DNA from: Shinella sp. WSJ-2
GTDB lineage: Bacteria; Pseudomonadota; Alphaproteobacteria; Rhizobiales; Rhizobiaceae
NCBI RefSeq assembly: GCF_003432075.1
Contig: NZ_QWBU01000022.1
Coordinates: 1 to 41,194, forward strand
DNA: 41,194 nucleotides
Reading direction: 5' to 3'
Shown: positions 32,287-40,805 of the stretch, one piece after another
Position numbering within the stretch: position 1 is the stretch's first letter
How the letters are laid out: each line of letters begins with the position of its first letter
Position numbers and translations under genes: made by a program
The notes under the pieces: generated by a model
Databases searched by the model: none
What the model saw: only the letters and a program-made list of their open reading frames with translations
Told to the model about the DNA's origin: nothing

Positions 32287-33795
32287 ATGATGGATCAAAA
32301 ACCCCTGCTGGAAGCCCGGCAGGTGTTCAAGGGATTTTTCGGCAATCCCGTTCTGAAGGGCGTCGATATCGCCCTTCGTCCGGGCAGGGTTCATGCCCTG
32401 CTCGGGGAGAACGGTGCGGGAAAGTCCACGCTGATCAACCTTCTCTCCGGTGCTCTTCAGCCGGATAGCGGCACGATTGCCGTCGACGGCAAGCCGGTCG
32501 GGCGTTTCAGCCCGGCCGCCGCCCGCGCTTCCGGTATAGCTGTGGTGCAGCAGGAGCTGAGCCTCACGGCGGACCTGTCGATTGCGGAAAATATCGGGCT
32601 TGGCGCCTTCCCGCGCCGCTTCGGCCTGATCGACTATGCCGAACTGCATCGCGGCGTGCGCGACGTCTGTGCCATGGTCGGCCTCACCGAACCGCTCGAT
32701 ATGCCCGTGGCGGATCTGGCGCTCGGCCGGCGGCAGATGGTGGAGATCGCCAAGGCGCTCTACCGCAAGCCGCGCGTGCTGATCCTCGACGAGCCGACCT
32801 CCTCGCTCTCGGCGCATGAGGCGGGCATTCTCGCCGGCCTCATCGAAACGCTGCGCGATCGCGGCACGGCCCTTCTTTACATTTCCCACCGCCTCAACGA
32901 GGTGCAGGCGCTCTGCTCCCACGTCACGGTGCTGAAAGACGGTGGCGTCACGGCGGACCAGTCGCTGTCCGGCATCGACGGTGAGGGACTGGTGCGCCTG
33001 ATGGTCGGCCGCGAGACGGGCGATCTCTTCCCGCCGCGCGCCTCCGCCAATCCCGGCGCATTGCGCGTTGAGGTCGAAGGTTTTTCCGCCGGTCTCGTGC
33101 GCGATATCGGCTTTTCCGGCCGGGCCGGCGAGATCGTCGGCATCGGCGGCCTGGTGGGGCAGGGGCAGGAAGACCTGCTGCTTGGCCTCTATGGCGCCAT
33201 CCCCGCCAAGGCCGCGAAGGCGGAAGTCTCCAGCAAGCCGGGCCTGCCCGCCAATGTCGGTGCGGCGAATGCCGCCGGCCTCGTCTATGTGCCGGCCGAC
33301 CGCAAGCATGAGGGGCTTGTCCTGCCCCATTCCATTGCGTCCAACCTGATCCTCCCCTCGCTTGGACGCCTTGCCCGCAACGGTTTTCGCGATCGCGCGG
33401 GTGAAGCCGGGCTGATTGCCGAACTTGCCAAAAGGCTCACCATCAAGGGTGACGTCGCTCGCCCCGTCCAGGCGCTTTCCGGCGGCAACCAGCAGAAGGT
33501 GGCGCTCGCCAAATGGCTGCCGCTCGATCCCTCGGTGCTGCTGCTCAACGATCCGACGCGCGGCGTCGATATCGAGACCAAGCGGGAAATCTACCTGATG
33601 TTGCGCGGCTTCGCCGCCGAAGGGCGGCTCGTCATCATCGCCAGCTCCGATACGCCGGAGCTCGTCCATCTCTGCGACCGCGTCGTGGTGCTGCGCGAGG
33701 GACGCGTCGCCGCCGAGCTGGCAGGCGAGGCGATCAGCGAAGAGGCCATCGTCGGCGCGGCCATGGGCATCGACAGAAAGGGAGCGGCCGCATGA
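32287..33795 (+). CDS. ABC sugar-type transporter, tandem ATPase subunit
   Basis: A 502-residue RbsA/XylG-type ATPase with two ABC domains. Domain 1 has an intact P-loop GENGAGKST (40-48), a signature in the LALGRRQMVEIAKAL region and Walker B VLILDEPTSSL. Domain 2 has the degenerate P-loop usual for this family (IGGLVGQGQEDLL), signature LSGGNQQKVALAKWL and Walker B LLLNDPTRGVDI, where Asn replaces the usual acidic residue order (NDPT instead of DEPT), again normal for the group. A gaagga site sits 7 nt before the ATG. Its stop overlaps the next ATG (ATGA), so it is coupled to the first permease. Confidence 0.93.
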   Translation: MMDQKPLLEARQVFKGFFGNPVLKGVDIALRPGRVHALLGENGAGKSTLINLLSGALQPDSGTIAVDGKPVGRFSPAAARASGIAVVQQELSLTADLSIAENIGLGAFPRRFGLIDYAELHRGVRDVCAMVGLTEPLDMPVADLALGRRQMVEIAKALYRKPRVLILDEPTSSLSAHEAGILAGLIETLRDRGTALLYISHRLNEVQALCSHVTVLKDGGVTADQSLSGIDGEGLVRLMVGRETGDLFPPRASANPGALRVEVEGFSAGLVRDIGFSGRAGEIVGIGGLVGQGQEDLLLGLYGAIPAKAAKAEVSSKPGLPANVGAANAAGLVYVPADRKHEGLVLPHSIASNLILPSLGRLARNGFRDRAGEAGLIAELAKRLTIKGDVARPVQALSGGNQQKVALAKWLPLDPSVLLLNDPTRGVDIETKREIYLMLRGFAAEGRLVIIASSDTPELVHLCDRVVVLREGRVAAELAGEAISEEAIVGAAMGIDRKGAAA

Positions 33796-34757
33796 GCGCT
33801 GTTTCGTCCTCCTCATGGCTCTATGGCGCCATCCAGCGCCGCCGCAATCGCGGCCTTGGCGGGCTCTATCTCATCGTCGCCGCCTTTCTCATCCTCTATG
33901 CCGTGCTGTTTCCGGGCATCCTCTCGGTCGGCGGCTTCTCGAAATTCACCCAGAACTGGTTCCCGCTCGCACTGGTGACGATGGCGCAGGCGCTGCTGAT
34001 GCTGAATGGCGGCATCACGCTCGCCATCGGCCCGCTCGTCAGCCTCGGCGCCGTCATCGCGGCAACGACCATGGACGGTGTGTTCGGCGTGCCCGGCGGT
34101 ATCGTCGCCGTCGCGCTCACCGGCCTTGCCATCGGTGCCGTCATCGGCGCGATCGTCGCGCATCTGAGGTTGCCTGCGATCATCGTCACATTGGCCGGCT
34201 CCTTCATCATCACCGGCGTCGCGCTGATCCTGTTGCCGCGTCCCGGCGGCTTCATTCCGGGCTGGCTGTCCAACACGCTCGCCGGCCACACGCCCGTCGC
34301 CTTCCTGCTGCTCGTCGTCGTGCTCGTTGCCTGGAAGGCATTCCTCGCCACGCCGCTCGGCCTCGGCATCTATGCGGCCGGTGACAATCCCGTCGGCGCC
34401 TTCCGCTCCGGCGTGCCGGTGGAGCGGGCGAAGGTCGTCGCCTTCGCGCTGTCCGGCCTGCTGGCGGCGCTTGCCGGCCTCTTCGTCGCGGCCCAGACGG
34501 GCTCCGGCGATCCGGTCATCGGCACGCCCTTCACGCTGAATTCCATCGCCGCGGCAGTGCTCGGCGGCGTCGGTTTCCTCGGCGGCAAGGGCACGATGCG
34601 CGGCGCGATCTGCGGCAGCCTGCTGCTTTCCGTCATGATCAACGTGATGTTCTTCCTCGGCTTTCCGCCGGTCGCGCAATACATCGCGCAGGGCCTGATT
34701 ATCGTCGGCGCCGTCGCGGTGCCGGAGCTTCTGAAAGCATGGAGGGCAAAGCGTTGA
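33792..34757 (+). CDS. ABC sugar-type transporter permease 1
   Basis: A 321-residue RbsC-type inner-membrane permease with about eight to ten hydrophobic helices. A characteristic FVAAQTGSGDPVIGTPFTLNSIAAAVLGG segment, split here by its conserved glycines, is near residues 230-260. It forms the heterodimeric channel with permease 2. The ATG at 33792 overlaps the ATPase stop; frames extending further upstream run inside the ATPase gene and are rejected. The 3' end overlaps the start of permease 2. Confidence 0.92.
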   Translation: MSAVSSSSWLYGAIQRRRNRGLGGLYLIVAAFLILYAVLFPGILSVGGFSKFTQNWFPLALVTMAQALLMLNGGITLAIGPLVSLGAVIAATTMDGVFGVPGGIVAVALTGLAIGAVIGAIVAHLRLPAIIVTLAGSFIITGVALILLPRPGGFIPGWLSNTLAGHTPVAFLLLVVVLVAWKAFLATPLGLGIYAAGDNPVGAFRSGVPVERAKVVAFALSGLLAALAGLFVAAQTGSGDPVIGTPFTLNSIAAAVLGGVGFLGGKGTMRGAICGSLLLSVMINVMFFLGFPPVAQYIAQGLIIVGAVAVPELLKAWRAKR

Positions 34758-35695
34758 GTGCCGTGAAATCCATCTTCCGCAATCCGCCGCTGCTCACCTT
34801 CGTGCTGGTGGCGCTTGTCTGGCTTATCGCCGGCCTTACCCTGCGTGGCTTCGGCGCCTATGGGCACTTGCGCTACCTCCTGGAGCTTGCTGCCGTCATC
34901 GGCATCGCCGCCGCTGGCCAGACACTCGTCATCCTGATGGGCGGCATCGATCTCTCGGTCGGCGCCATCATCACGGTGACGGCGATCCTGCTTCCATTGA
35001 TCTCACCCGCCTGGGATCCGACCGGCCTCGTCGGTATCGCGCTGGCGCTCGCCATCGCGACCGGCATTGGTTTCCTCAATGGTGCGGGGGCGGCCTATCT
35101 GCGCGTGCCGCCGATCATCATGACGCTCGCCATGGCGACCTTCCTGCAAGGTCTGCTCGTCGTCGTCGCCGGTGGCAGCGCCGTCACGGTCAGCAATCCG
35201 GCCGTCATCCTGCTCGGCCAGGGCCGGCCGCTCGGCGTTCCCTCCGGCGTGCTGCTCTGGATTGTCGTTTCGGCCGTCGTGCTCGCCTTGATCCACCGCA
35301 TGCCGATCGGCGCGCGGTTCCTTGCCATCGGCGCCAATCCGCTGGCCGCCCGCCTGTCCGGCGTCAGCCTGACGCGCAACACGCTGATCCTCTATGCGCT
35401 TTCCGGCTTCTTCGCGGGCCTTGCCGGCATTCTGGTGCTCGGCATGAACCGGCAGGGTTATGTCGGCATCGGCGATCCCTACCTCCTGACGTCGATTGCC
35501 GCCGTCGTGCTCGGTGGCACCTCCATCCTCGGCGGGCGCGGCACCTATGCCGGCACCATTCCGGGTGCCATCCTGCTTGTCACGACGACCGCGCTGATCA
35601 CTGTCGTCAATGCCTCGCCCGGCTGGCGTTCCATCATGTTCGGCACGCTGATTCTGGCGCTGCTTTTGGTTTCCGGCCGCGAGGCGCGGCGATGA
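34754..35695 (+). CDS. ABC sugar-type transporter permease 2
   Basis: An RbsC-type permease of about 313 residues. Many hydrophobic helices include AGQTLVILMGGIDLSVGAI, the family motif following helix 2, and GDPYLLTSIAAVVLGGTSILGG near the C-terminus. The start is uncertain. A TTG at 34754 has ggaggg 7 nt upstream and overlaps the previous stop as TTGA. The ATG at 34739 contains that ribosome-binding site within its own first codons, so I prefer TTG. The stop overlaps the amidohydrolase start (ATGA). Confidence 0.9.
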   Translation: MSAVKSIFRNPPLLTFVLVALVWLIAGLTLRGFGAYGHLRYLLELAAVIGIAAAGQTLVILMGGIDLSVGAIITVTAILLPLISPAWDPTGLVGIALALAIATGIGFLNGAGAAYLRVPPIIMTLAMATFLQGLLVVVAGGSAVTVSNPAVILLGQGRPLGVPSGVLLWIVVSAVVLALIHRMPIGARFLAIGANPLAARLSGVSLTRNTLILYALSGFFAGLAGILVLGMNRQGYVGIGDPYLLTSIAAVVLGGTSILGGRGTYAGTIPGAILLVTTTALITVVNASPGWRSIMFGTLILALLLVSGREARR

Positions 35696-36648
35696 CGGTG
35701 CGCTACAGCGGGCCGGTCATCGACCCGCACCACCATCTCTGGGACCTCTCGCTCGGCCGGCATCCCTGGCTGGAGAAGGCGCGGGCGACGGGCGGCGAGA
35801 TGGTCTATGGCAGCCTCGCGCCGATCCTGCGGGATTACGGCGTCGAAGACTATCGCCGGGATGCGGCAAACCAGAACGTCGTCGCCACGGTGCATGTCGA
35901 AGCCGGCTGGTCCGATGCGCATCCGCTAGAGGAAAGCCGCTGGCTCGATGGTCTCGACCGCAGCACCGGCGTGGCCAGCCGTTTTATCGCCCGCGTGCCG
36001 CTCGACAGTCCCGATGCCGTCAGGCTGATCGCGACGGAGGCGGCCAATCCTCATGTCGTCGGCATCCGCGATATCGTCAGCTGGCATGCGGAGCCGTCGA
36101 AAAGCTTTGCCCCGCACGCCCATCGCATGGCCGATCCGGTCTGGCGGGCCGGTCTTGCCGAACTTTCCCGCCATGGCCTCGTCTTCGACCTGATGCTCTA
36201 TCCCCCGCAGATGGGCGAGGCGCTCGATCTCGTGCGCGCCTTTCCCGAGACGCTTTTTGTGCTCAACCATGGCGGCAGCCCGGCCGACCGCAACGAGACC
36301 GGCATGGCGATCTGGCGTAGCGGCCTGCGCGCGCTCGGCCGCGAACCGAATGTGCGGCTGAAGATTTCCGACCTCGTCGCCTATGACAATGACTGGACGC
36401 TGGAAAGCCTGTCGCCGGTCATCGAGCATTGCCTCGATTGTTTCGGTCCATCGCGTGCGATGTTCGCCAGCGATTTCCCGGTTGCCGGCCTGCACGCCTC
36501 CTTCGACGAAATCTACGACGTTTTCCGAACCCTGGCCGCGCCGCTTTCGCTCGATGAGCAGCAGGCCCTGTTCTTCACCACCGCCAATGAAACCTACCGT
36601 CTCGAACTGGCCGCACCCGCTGCGGCCAAGGGAGAACTGCATGTCTGA
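35692..36648 (+). CDS. Amidohydrolase-2 family metal-dependent hydrolase (lactonase-like)
   Basis: A 318-residue TIM-barrel hydrolase. Metal ligands are visible as His13-x-His15 in DPHHHLWD, the later His in VLNHGGSP, and the Asp in MFASDFPV. This is the COG3618/fuconolactonase-like pattern, whose members hydrolyse sugar lactones (L-fucono-, rhamnono-lactone) or related rings. Its place directly after a sugar-type importer fits opening of a lactone or cyclic amide formed from the imported compound. The ATG overlaps the permease stop, and the 3' end overlaps the next gene by 8 bp. Confidence 0.85.
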   Translation: MTVRYSGPVIDPHHHLWDLSLGRHPWLEKARATGGEMVYGSLAPILRDYGVEDYRRDAANQNVVATVHVEAGWSDAHPLEESRWLDGLDRSTGVASRFIARVPLDSPDAVRLIATEAANPHVVGIRDIVSWHAEPSKSFAPHAHRMADPVWRAGLAELSRHGLVFDLMLYPPQMGEALDLVRAFPETLFVLNHGGSPADRNETGMAIWRSGLRALGREPNVRLKISDLVAYDNDWTLESLSPVIEHCLDCFGPSRAMFASDFPVAGLHASFDEIYDVFRTLAAPLSLDEQQALFFTTANETYRLELAAPAAAKGELHV

Positions 36649-37945
36649 CCTTCACGCCGCCGATCCCCTCATCGATGACCGCATCCGTGGCTTTCCCCCG
36701 GGCCATGCGGCCCTGCCGCTTGCGGCGATCGGCCGGCAGGGCTGGAAACCGTTCGATGGAAAAATGGCGCTGCCGCTGATCTCGCTCGAGCAGGAAGCCT
36801 TTGCCGGCAATGTCGCGGCGATGATGGCCTATGTGAAAAGTCATGGCGTCGAGATTGCGCCGCACGCCAAAACGCCGATGTCCACCGCCTTGTCCGCCGC
36901 GCTGATCGCCGCCGGTGCTTGGGGGACGACGGTGGCCGATATCCGTCAGGCCGCCGTGCTGCTGAAGGCCGGCCAGCGCCGGCTGATCCTGGCCAACGAG
37001 ATCGGCGGCCCCGCCGCCGCCCGCCGGCTGGCCGCGCTGCTCGCCAATTATCCCGATGCTGAGCTGCATATCTTCGTCGATTCCGTGCCGCTCGCCCTGA
37101 CGCTGCGCGATGCCTGGCAATCCCGCAATGACCTGCCGCCGCTGGGCCTGATGGTCGAGCTCGGCGCCGGCCGCGCCGGTGCCCGCAGCATCGAAGCGGC
37201 GACGGAGATTCTGGACGTCATCCTCACGGCTGAAAGCCCGGCGTTTCGCCTCTCCGGTGTGGCGGCCTATGAGGGTGCCGCCGCGACGGCTGATGCCGAG
37301 GAGACGCTTGCCCGTATCGACGGGCTGATGGCCCTCACCGCAGAGTTCCTGCCGCAGGTTCGGGCGCGGGTCGGCAAGGACCGGCCGCTCCTTCTCACCG
37401 CCGGCGGCTCCGTCTTCTTCGACCGGGTCGTTGCCGGCCTGTCTGCGGCCGTTGCTGCCGACCCCGATTGCCGGCTTGTCCTCCGCAGCGGCGCGATCTT
37501 CTTCCACGATCACGGCATCTACGAGCGCGGCCTTGCCGGCCTCGATGCGCGCGACGGGTTTCGTGTGGGGGCGGATGTCCGGTCTGCCGCGCAGGCGTTC
37601 AAGCCGGCGCTTAGGGTCTGGGCGGAGGTTCTGTCCCTGCCCGAGCCGGGCCTTGCCATCTGTGGCATGGGCCTGCGCGACGTGGCGATCGATCAGGGCT
37701 TGCCGCGTCCGCTCGCGCTCTATCGGAACGGGGGGCGGCTTGCCGGTTTCACCGAGGCTGGCGTGCTGCGTCTCAACGACCAGCATGCCTTCGTGGCGCT
37801 GCCGGCCGGGGCTGATGTCGCCATTGGCGATGTCGTCGAATTCGGCATTTCGCATCCCTGCACCTGCCTTGACCGGCACGCCATCCTTTACGGCCTCGCG
37901 CCCGACCACTCGGTCACGACGGCCTATCTCACCAGCTTCGGCTGA
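36641..37945 (+). CDS. DSD1/D-threonine-aldolase-like PLP enzyme
   Basis: A 434-residue fold-type III PLP enzyme (alanine-racemase-like barrel plus C-terminal DSD1 domain). The Schiff-base lysine is Lys77 in APHAKTPMS. The phosphate-binding and substrate segments are GLMVELGAGRAGARS and LTAGGSVFFDR. The C-terminal zinc motif His405-Pro-Cys407 (GISHPCTCLDRHAI) is that of D-serine dehydratase, D-threo-3-hydroxyaspartate dehydratase and D-threonine aldolase. It should act on a D-beta-hydroxy amino acid, by elimination or retro-aldol cleavage. The ATG at 36641 follows gggaga. The RidA gene next door favours the elimination (enamine-releasing) reaction. Confidence 0.82.
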   Translation: MSDLHAADPLIDDRIRGFPPGHAALPLAAIGRQGWKPFDGKMALPLISLEQEAFAGNVAAMMAYVKSHGVEIAPHAKTPMSTALSAALIAAGAWGTTVADIRQAAVLLKAGQRRLILANEIGGPAAARRLAALLANYPDAELHIFVDSVPLALTLRDAWQSRNDLPPLGLMVELGAGRAGARSIEAATEILDVILTAESPAFRLSGVAAYEGAAATADAEETLARIDGLMALTAEFLPQVRARVGKDRPLLLTAGGSVFFDRVVAGLSAAVAADPDCRLVLRSGAIFFHDHGIYERGLAGLDARDGFRVGADVRSAAQAFKPALRVWAEVLSLPEPGLAICGMGLRDVAIDQGLPRPLALYRNGGRLAGFTEAGVLRLNDQHAFVALPAGADVAIGDVVEFGISHPCTCLDRHAILYGLAPDHSVTTAYLTSFG

Positions 37946-37980
37946 TACCTCCTCCCAAGGCAAGAAAAGGAAAACACGTT

Positions 37981-38325
37981 ATGATCCAGCGTTACCAGAA
38001 GGGGTCCCGCATGAGCCAGGCCGTCAGCTATGGCGGGCTCGTCTACATCGCCGGCCAGGTGGCGGACGATCGCAAGGCCGGCATCGAAGGCCAGACGGGC
38101 GACGTGCTCGGCAAGATCGACGCCCTCCTGAAGGAAGCCGGCACGGATCGCTCGAAACTCCTGGCCGTCAATGTCTTCCTGCCTGCCATCGTCGATTTCG
38201 ATGCGATGAACGGCGTCTACGACGCCTGGATCGATCCGGCAAATCCGCCGGCCCGCGCCTGCGTCGAGGCCCGCCTTGCCGATCCGGACCTGCGCGTCGA
38301 GATGACCGCCGTCGCGGCACTTTGA
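37981..38325 (+). CDS. RidA-family enamine/imine deaminase
   Basis: A 114-residue YjgF/YER057c/UK114 protein. The active-site Arg is Arg92 in PPARACVEARL and the conserved Glu is Glu107 in LRVEMTAVAAL. The trimer-interface start GLVYIAGQVADD is present. RidA enzymes hydrolyse the reactive 2-aminoacrylate-type enamines and imines released by PLP dehydratases. It lies 35 bp after the DSD1-like gene and 9 bp before the deacylase gene, so it probably clears that enzyme's product. It may belong to a pathway-specific Rid subgroup rather than the housekeeping one. Confidence 0.9.
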   Translation: MIQRYQKGSRMSQAVSYGGLVYIAGQVADDRKAGIEGQTGDVLGKIDALLKEAGTDRSKLLAVNVFLPAIVDFDAMNGVYDAWIDPANPPARACVEARLADPDLRVEMTAVAAL

Positions 38326-38334
38326 GGGGCTGAG

Positions 38335-39348
38335 ATGCACAGCGGCCTCGTCAATCCGATCGACTTCGACAGGGACGGCCGGCAGGCCGGGCATCTCGCC
38401 ATTCCCTATTCGGTCGATCGCTCGCCCTATTACCAGATCCGCGTCCCGATCCTGCGCCTGAAAAACGGCGCGCGGCCGAGCCTGCTTTTGATGGCGGGCA
38501 ACCATGGCGACGAATATGAGGGCGAGCTTCAGCTCGGCCGGCTGATGCGCCGGCTCGATGTGTCGGCGATGCGTGGGGCCGTCACCATCCTGCCGATGGC
38601 CAATCTGCCGGCGGTGATGGCGGCAAAACGCTGCTCGCCCTTCGACGGCGGCAATCTCAACCGCGCCTTTCCGGGCGATCCCGCGGGCACGCCGACGGCG
38701 CGCATGGCGCATTTCCTCGAACACGATCTCTTCCCGCGGCATGACGCGGTGCTCGATCTGCATTCGGGCGGCACGTCCATGGCGCATCTCGCCTGCACGC
38801 TGATCGAGCGGCAGGCGGATGCCGCGCGCTTTGAGCGCTCCGTGGCGCTGATGCGGGCAATGGGGGCGGCCCATGCCTTCATCGCCGACAACGGCCCGGC
38901 CGCACCGACCTCGATGGGGGCCGCCGGCCGCGCAGGCACGATCGGCCTTTCCGGTGAATTCGGCGGTGGCGGCACGGTGACGCCCGAGAGCATGGCCTTC
39001 ACGGCGGCGGCAATCGACCGGCTGTTGATGGCGCTCGGCATTGTCGATGCACCGCAGCTGTCACGGGCGCCGCTTCGTGCACCGCCAGCCCTGCAGCTTC
39101 TGTCGCTCTTGCGGCACAGCCAGGGCATCTATGCGAACAGGCGCGGCTGGTTCGAACCGGCGGTGCCGCTTGGTGCGCGGGTCGCGGCCGGCGACCGTGC
39201 CGGCTGGTATCACGATCTCGAGCGGCTGGACCTGCCGGAGGAGGAGCTGCACTTTGCCGAGAGCGGCATCGTCATCTCCCACCGCCTGCACACGGACAGC
39301 CAGGCCGGTGACTGCCTGATCCAGGTCGCCGAGCCGATCGACAGATAA
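38335..39348 (+). CDS. AstE/aspartoacylase family zinc deacylase (DoeB-like)
   Basis: A 337-residue zinc carboxypeptidase-fold deacylase. Zinc ligands are His57-xx-Glu60 (GNHGDEYEGE) and His143 (LDLHSGG). The substrate-carboxylate region NLNRAFPGDP and the probable catalytic Glu in SGEFGGGG are present. Family members remove acyl groups from amino acids (N-succinylglutamate, N-acetylaspartate) or, in DoeB, N-acetyl-diaminobutyrate. Overall layout resembles DoeB, but no ectoine genes are nearby. In this operon it probably deacylates an N-acyl amino acid upstream or downstream of the PLP step. It is the last gene of the operon and ends at a hairpin. Confidence 0.85.
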   Translation: MHSGLVNPIDFDRDGRQAGHLAIPYSVDRSPYYQIRVPILRLKNGARPSLLLMAGNHGDEYEGELQLGRLMRRLDVSAMRGAVTILPMANLPAVMAAKRCSPFDGGNLNRAFPGDPAGTPTARMAHFLEHDLFPRHDAVLDLHSGGTSMAHLACTLIERQADAARFERSVALMRAMGAAHAFIADNGPAAPTSMGAAGRAGTIGLSGEFGGGGTVTPESMAFTAAAIDRLLMALGIVDAPQLSRAPLRAPPALQLLSLLRHSQGIYANRRGWFEPAVPLGARVAAGDRAGWYHDLERLDLPEEELHFAESGIVISHRLHTDSQAGDCLIQVAEPIDR

Positions 39349-39354
39349 GGCGCT

Positions 39355-39376
39355 GGCGCGATCAGATGATCGCGCC
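39355..39376. terminator. Hairpin between convergent deacylase and glycosidase-like genes
   Basis: ggcgcgatc (39355-39363) and gatcgcgcc (39368-39376) form a perfect 9-bp stem with loop agat. It starts 7 bp after the deacylase stop and covers the stop of the minus-strand gene. There is no T-run, so termination is inferred from position and stem strength. Confidence 0.6.
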
Positions 39377-40546
39377 GACGGCCTCGCCCACCCAGTCAAG
39401 ACGTTTCGCCGGAATGAGTCCGTAATTGTAGAAATTGACGCCGTCGGCGCCCGCGTCGACGGCGGCTTTCGCGCGTGCGGTGAGGATTTCGGGACCGTCG
39501 ACTTCCGGGTAGAAGACGCGCAGGCCGAGCCCGACGAACTTGTCCTTGCCGAGCATCGCCCGGCCGGCGCGGATGACGTCGCCGATCGCTTCCGGCGTCA
39601 TGTTGTAGCAGCAGAGGATCGCGCCGTCGCAGCGTTTGCCGACCTCGACGAGATCGACGCCGCCGAGCCAGGCATCCTTCAGGTCGATCAGCACGATGCG
39701 GGTCGCCGGATCGGCTGCGGCCTTGATCTCCTCGATCAGGCTCGTCACCGGCTCGAAGCGCCAGGTCAGGAAGGCATGCAGGTCCGGATAGGCGCGGAAG
39801 GCGTCGATGCCGGCTTGCGGGAAATCGGGAAACTGCTTTTCCGGTATCGCGCGCTCGCAAAGCTCGGCGATGAAGCGCGAAACGATTTTTTGCGCGCCTT
39901 CGATCGGTACGCCGGCCTTTTTCGCCCGCGCGGTGCAATGATCGCAGAAGCAGAGCGAGAGCAGGAAGTCGTCCTCGGCATTCAGGCCGACGCCGTCCTT
40001 CTCATGGTGGTGTTCATGCGCGAAGCCCATGAAATTCGGGCTTTCGAGTTCCAGCATGTCGGGTTTGTAACTGTTGGTGATGTCGCGCACCAGCGTCACG
40101 ACATAGTCGCGCGCCGCCGGGCTCGACGGGCAGAGATTGTAGGTGTTGGCATTGCCGAAGGCGTTGCGCGTCACATGATCGGGATGCAGCAAGCCGAGCC
40201 GGCTGTTGTGCAGGCAGACCGTCCAGCAGGAGACGGCAAGACCGGTTTCCGCGCGGGCCTTGATCAGTGCGTCCAGCATATCGCCGCGCTCGACCGTGTT
40301 CTGCGCCATCAGCGGCTGGATCGCCTTGCCCTGCCAGAGGGTTTCGTCCGGGCGGAAATAGACGGTGCCGTCCTCGGGGAAATAGGCTTTCTGCTCAGGG
40401 CTGCGCGGCTGGAGAAAGCGGCCGGCGTGATAGGATGTGGCAAGGCTCACCGTGTTGAGGCCGGCGCGGCCCTTCAGGTCGGCGGCAAGCGCCTTAAGCC
40501 CCTGGTCCTGAACGTCCCAGGGGTAGGTCCACATGGAAAGATGCAT
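39362..40546 (-). CDS. TIM-barrel glycoside-hydrolase-like protein with CxCxxC motif
   Basis: A 394-residue cytoplasmic protein (no signal peptide) that looks like the uncharacterised glycosidase-like proteins of the DUF4015/hypothetical glycosyl hydrolase type. Evidence is the barrel-like strand pattern (GLNTVSLATSYHAGRF at the start), a probable acid Glu168 in MLELESPNFMG, a His cluster (HEHHHE, 177-182) and a Cys199-x-Cys201-xx-Cys204 cluster (LCFCDHC). The ATG at 40546 has acggag just upstream. Frames to 40669 run through the operator and are rejected. It is convergent with the ABC operon but shares its palindromic operator, so it is probably part of the same regulon, perhaps removing a glycosyl group from the imported compound. 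Confidence 0.65.
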   Translation of the reverse strand: MHLSMWTYPWDVQDQGLKALAADLKGRAGLNTVSLATSYHAGRFLQPRSPEQKAYFPEDGTVYFRPDETLWQGKAIQPLMAQNTVERGDMLDALIKARAETGLAVSCWTVCLHNSRLGLLHPDHVTRNAFGNANTYNLCPSSPAARDYVVTLVRDITNSYKPDMLELESPNFMGFAHEHHHEKDGVGLNAEDDFLLSLCFCDHCTARAKKAGVPIEGAQKIVSRFIAELCERAIPEKQFPDFPQAGIDAFRAYPDLHAFLTWRFEPVTSLIEEIKAAADPATRIVLIDLKDAWLGGVDLVEVGKRCDGAILCCYNMTPEAIGDVIRAGRAMLGKDKFVGLGLRVFYPEVDGPEILTARAKAAVDAGADGVNFYNYGLIPAKRLDWVGEAVGAII

Positions 40547-40563
40547 GATCGGCTCCGTCAAAT

Positions 40564-40583
40564 CTGTCCAGTGTATAGAACAT
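40564..40583. promoter_or_regulatory. Palindromic operator candidate upstream of the glycosidase-like gene
   Basis: CTGTCCAGTGTATAGAACAT matches the reverse complement of the site at 31122-31141 in 14 of 20 positions, with shared TGTCCA and ACAT ends. A further tgtcca half-site and gtgtcca follow within 20 bp (40585-40602). It is placed 18 bp upstream of the start, as expected for a repressor site over a promoter. Confidence 0.5.
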
Positions 40584-40630
40584 GTGTCCATAATAGTGTC
40601 CAGAAAGATTTTTCCGTTTCGGCAGGCCGG

Positions 40631-40646
40631 CTTGCATTGCTGCAAG
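40631..40646. promoter_or_regulatory. 16-bp palindrome, copy 1, upstream of purU
   Basis: CTTGCATTGCTGCAAG has 6-bp perfect arms. It shares sequence and symmetry with 40806-40821 (13 of 16 positions, with compensating changes in both arms). It lies in the 371-bp intergenic region between the glycosidase-like gene and purU, in which I see no gene. Confidence 0.5.
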
Positions 40647-40805
40647 AATCGCGCGCCACGCACCATCACATCAGGTCAAGCGCGGGCGGTCTTTGGCGCC
40701 GCGCGGGCCCCGTGAAGCCCCCCGGTGGCATTTTCGACGCATTGGATGTCGCGAACCGGAGGGATTCCTCGCAAGAGGCGGCGTAGCTTCTCGTCATTGC
40801 AGGGG

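Noticed and set aside
31129-33816. Long open frame antisense to the binding-protein and ATPase genes
   Set aside because: Shadow caused by high-GC codon use across two clear transporter genes.
36575-37963. Long open frame antisense to the DSD1-like gene
   Set aside because: The plus strand carries the PLP lysine and zinc motifs; the antisense frame has none.
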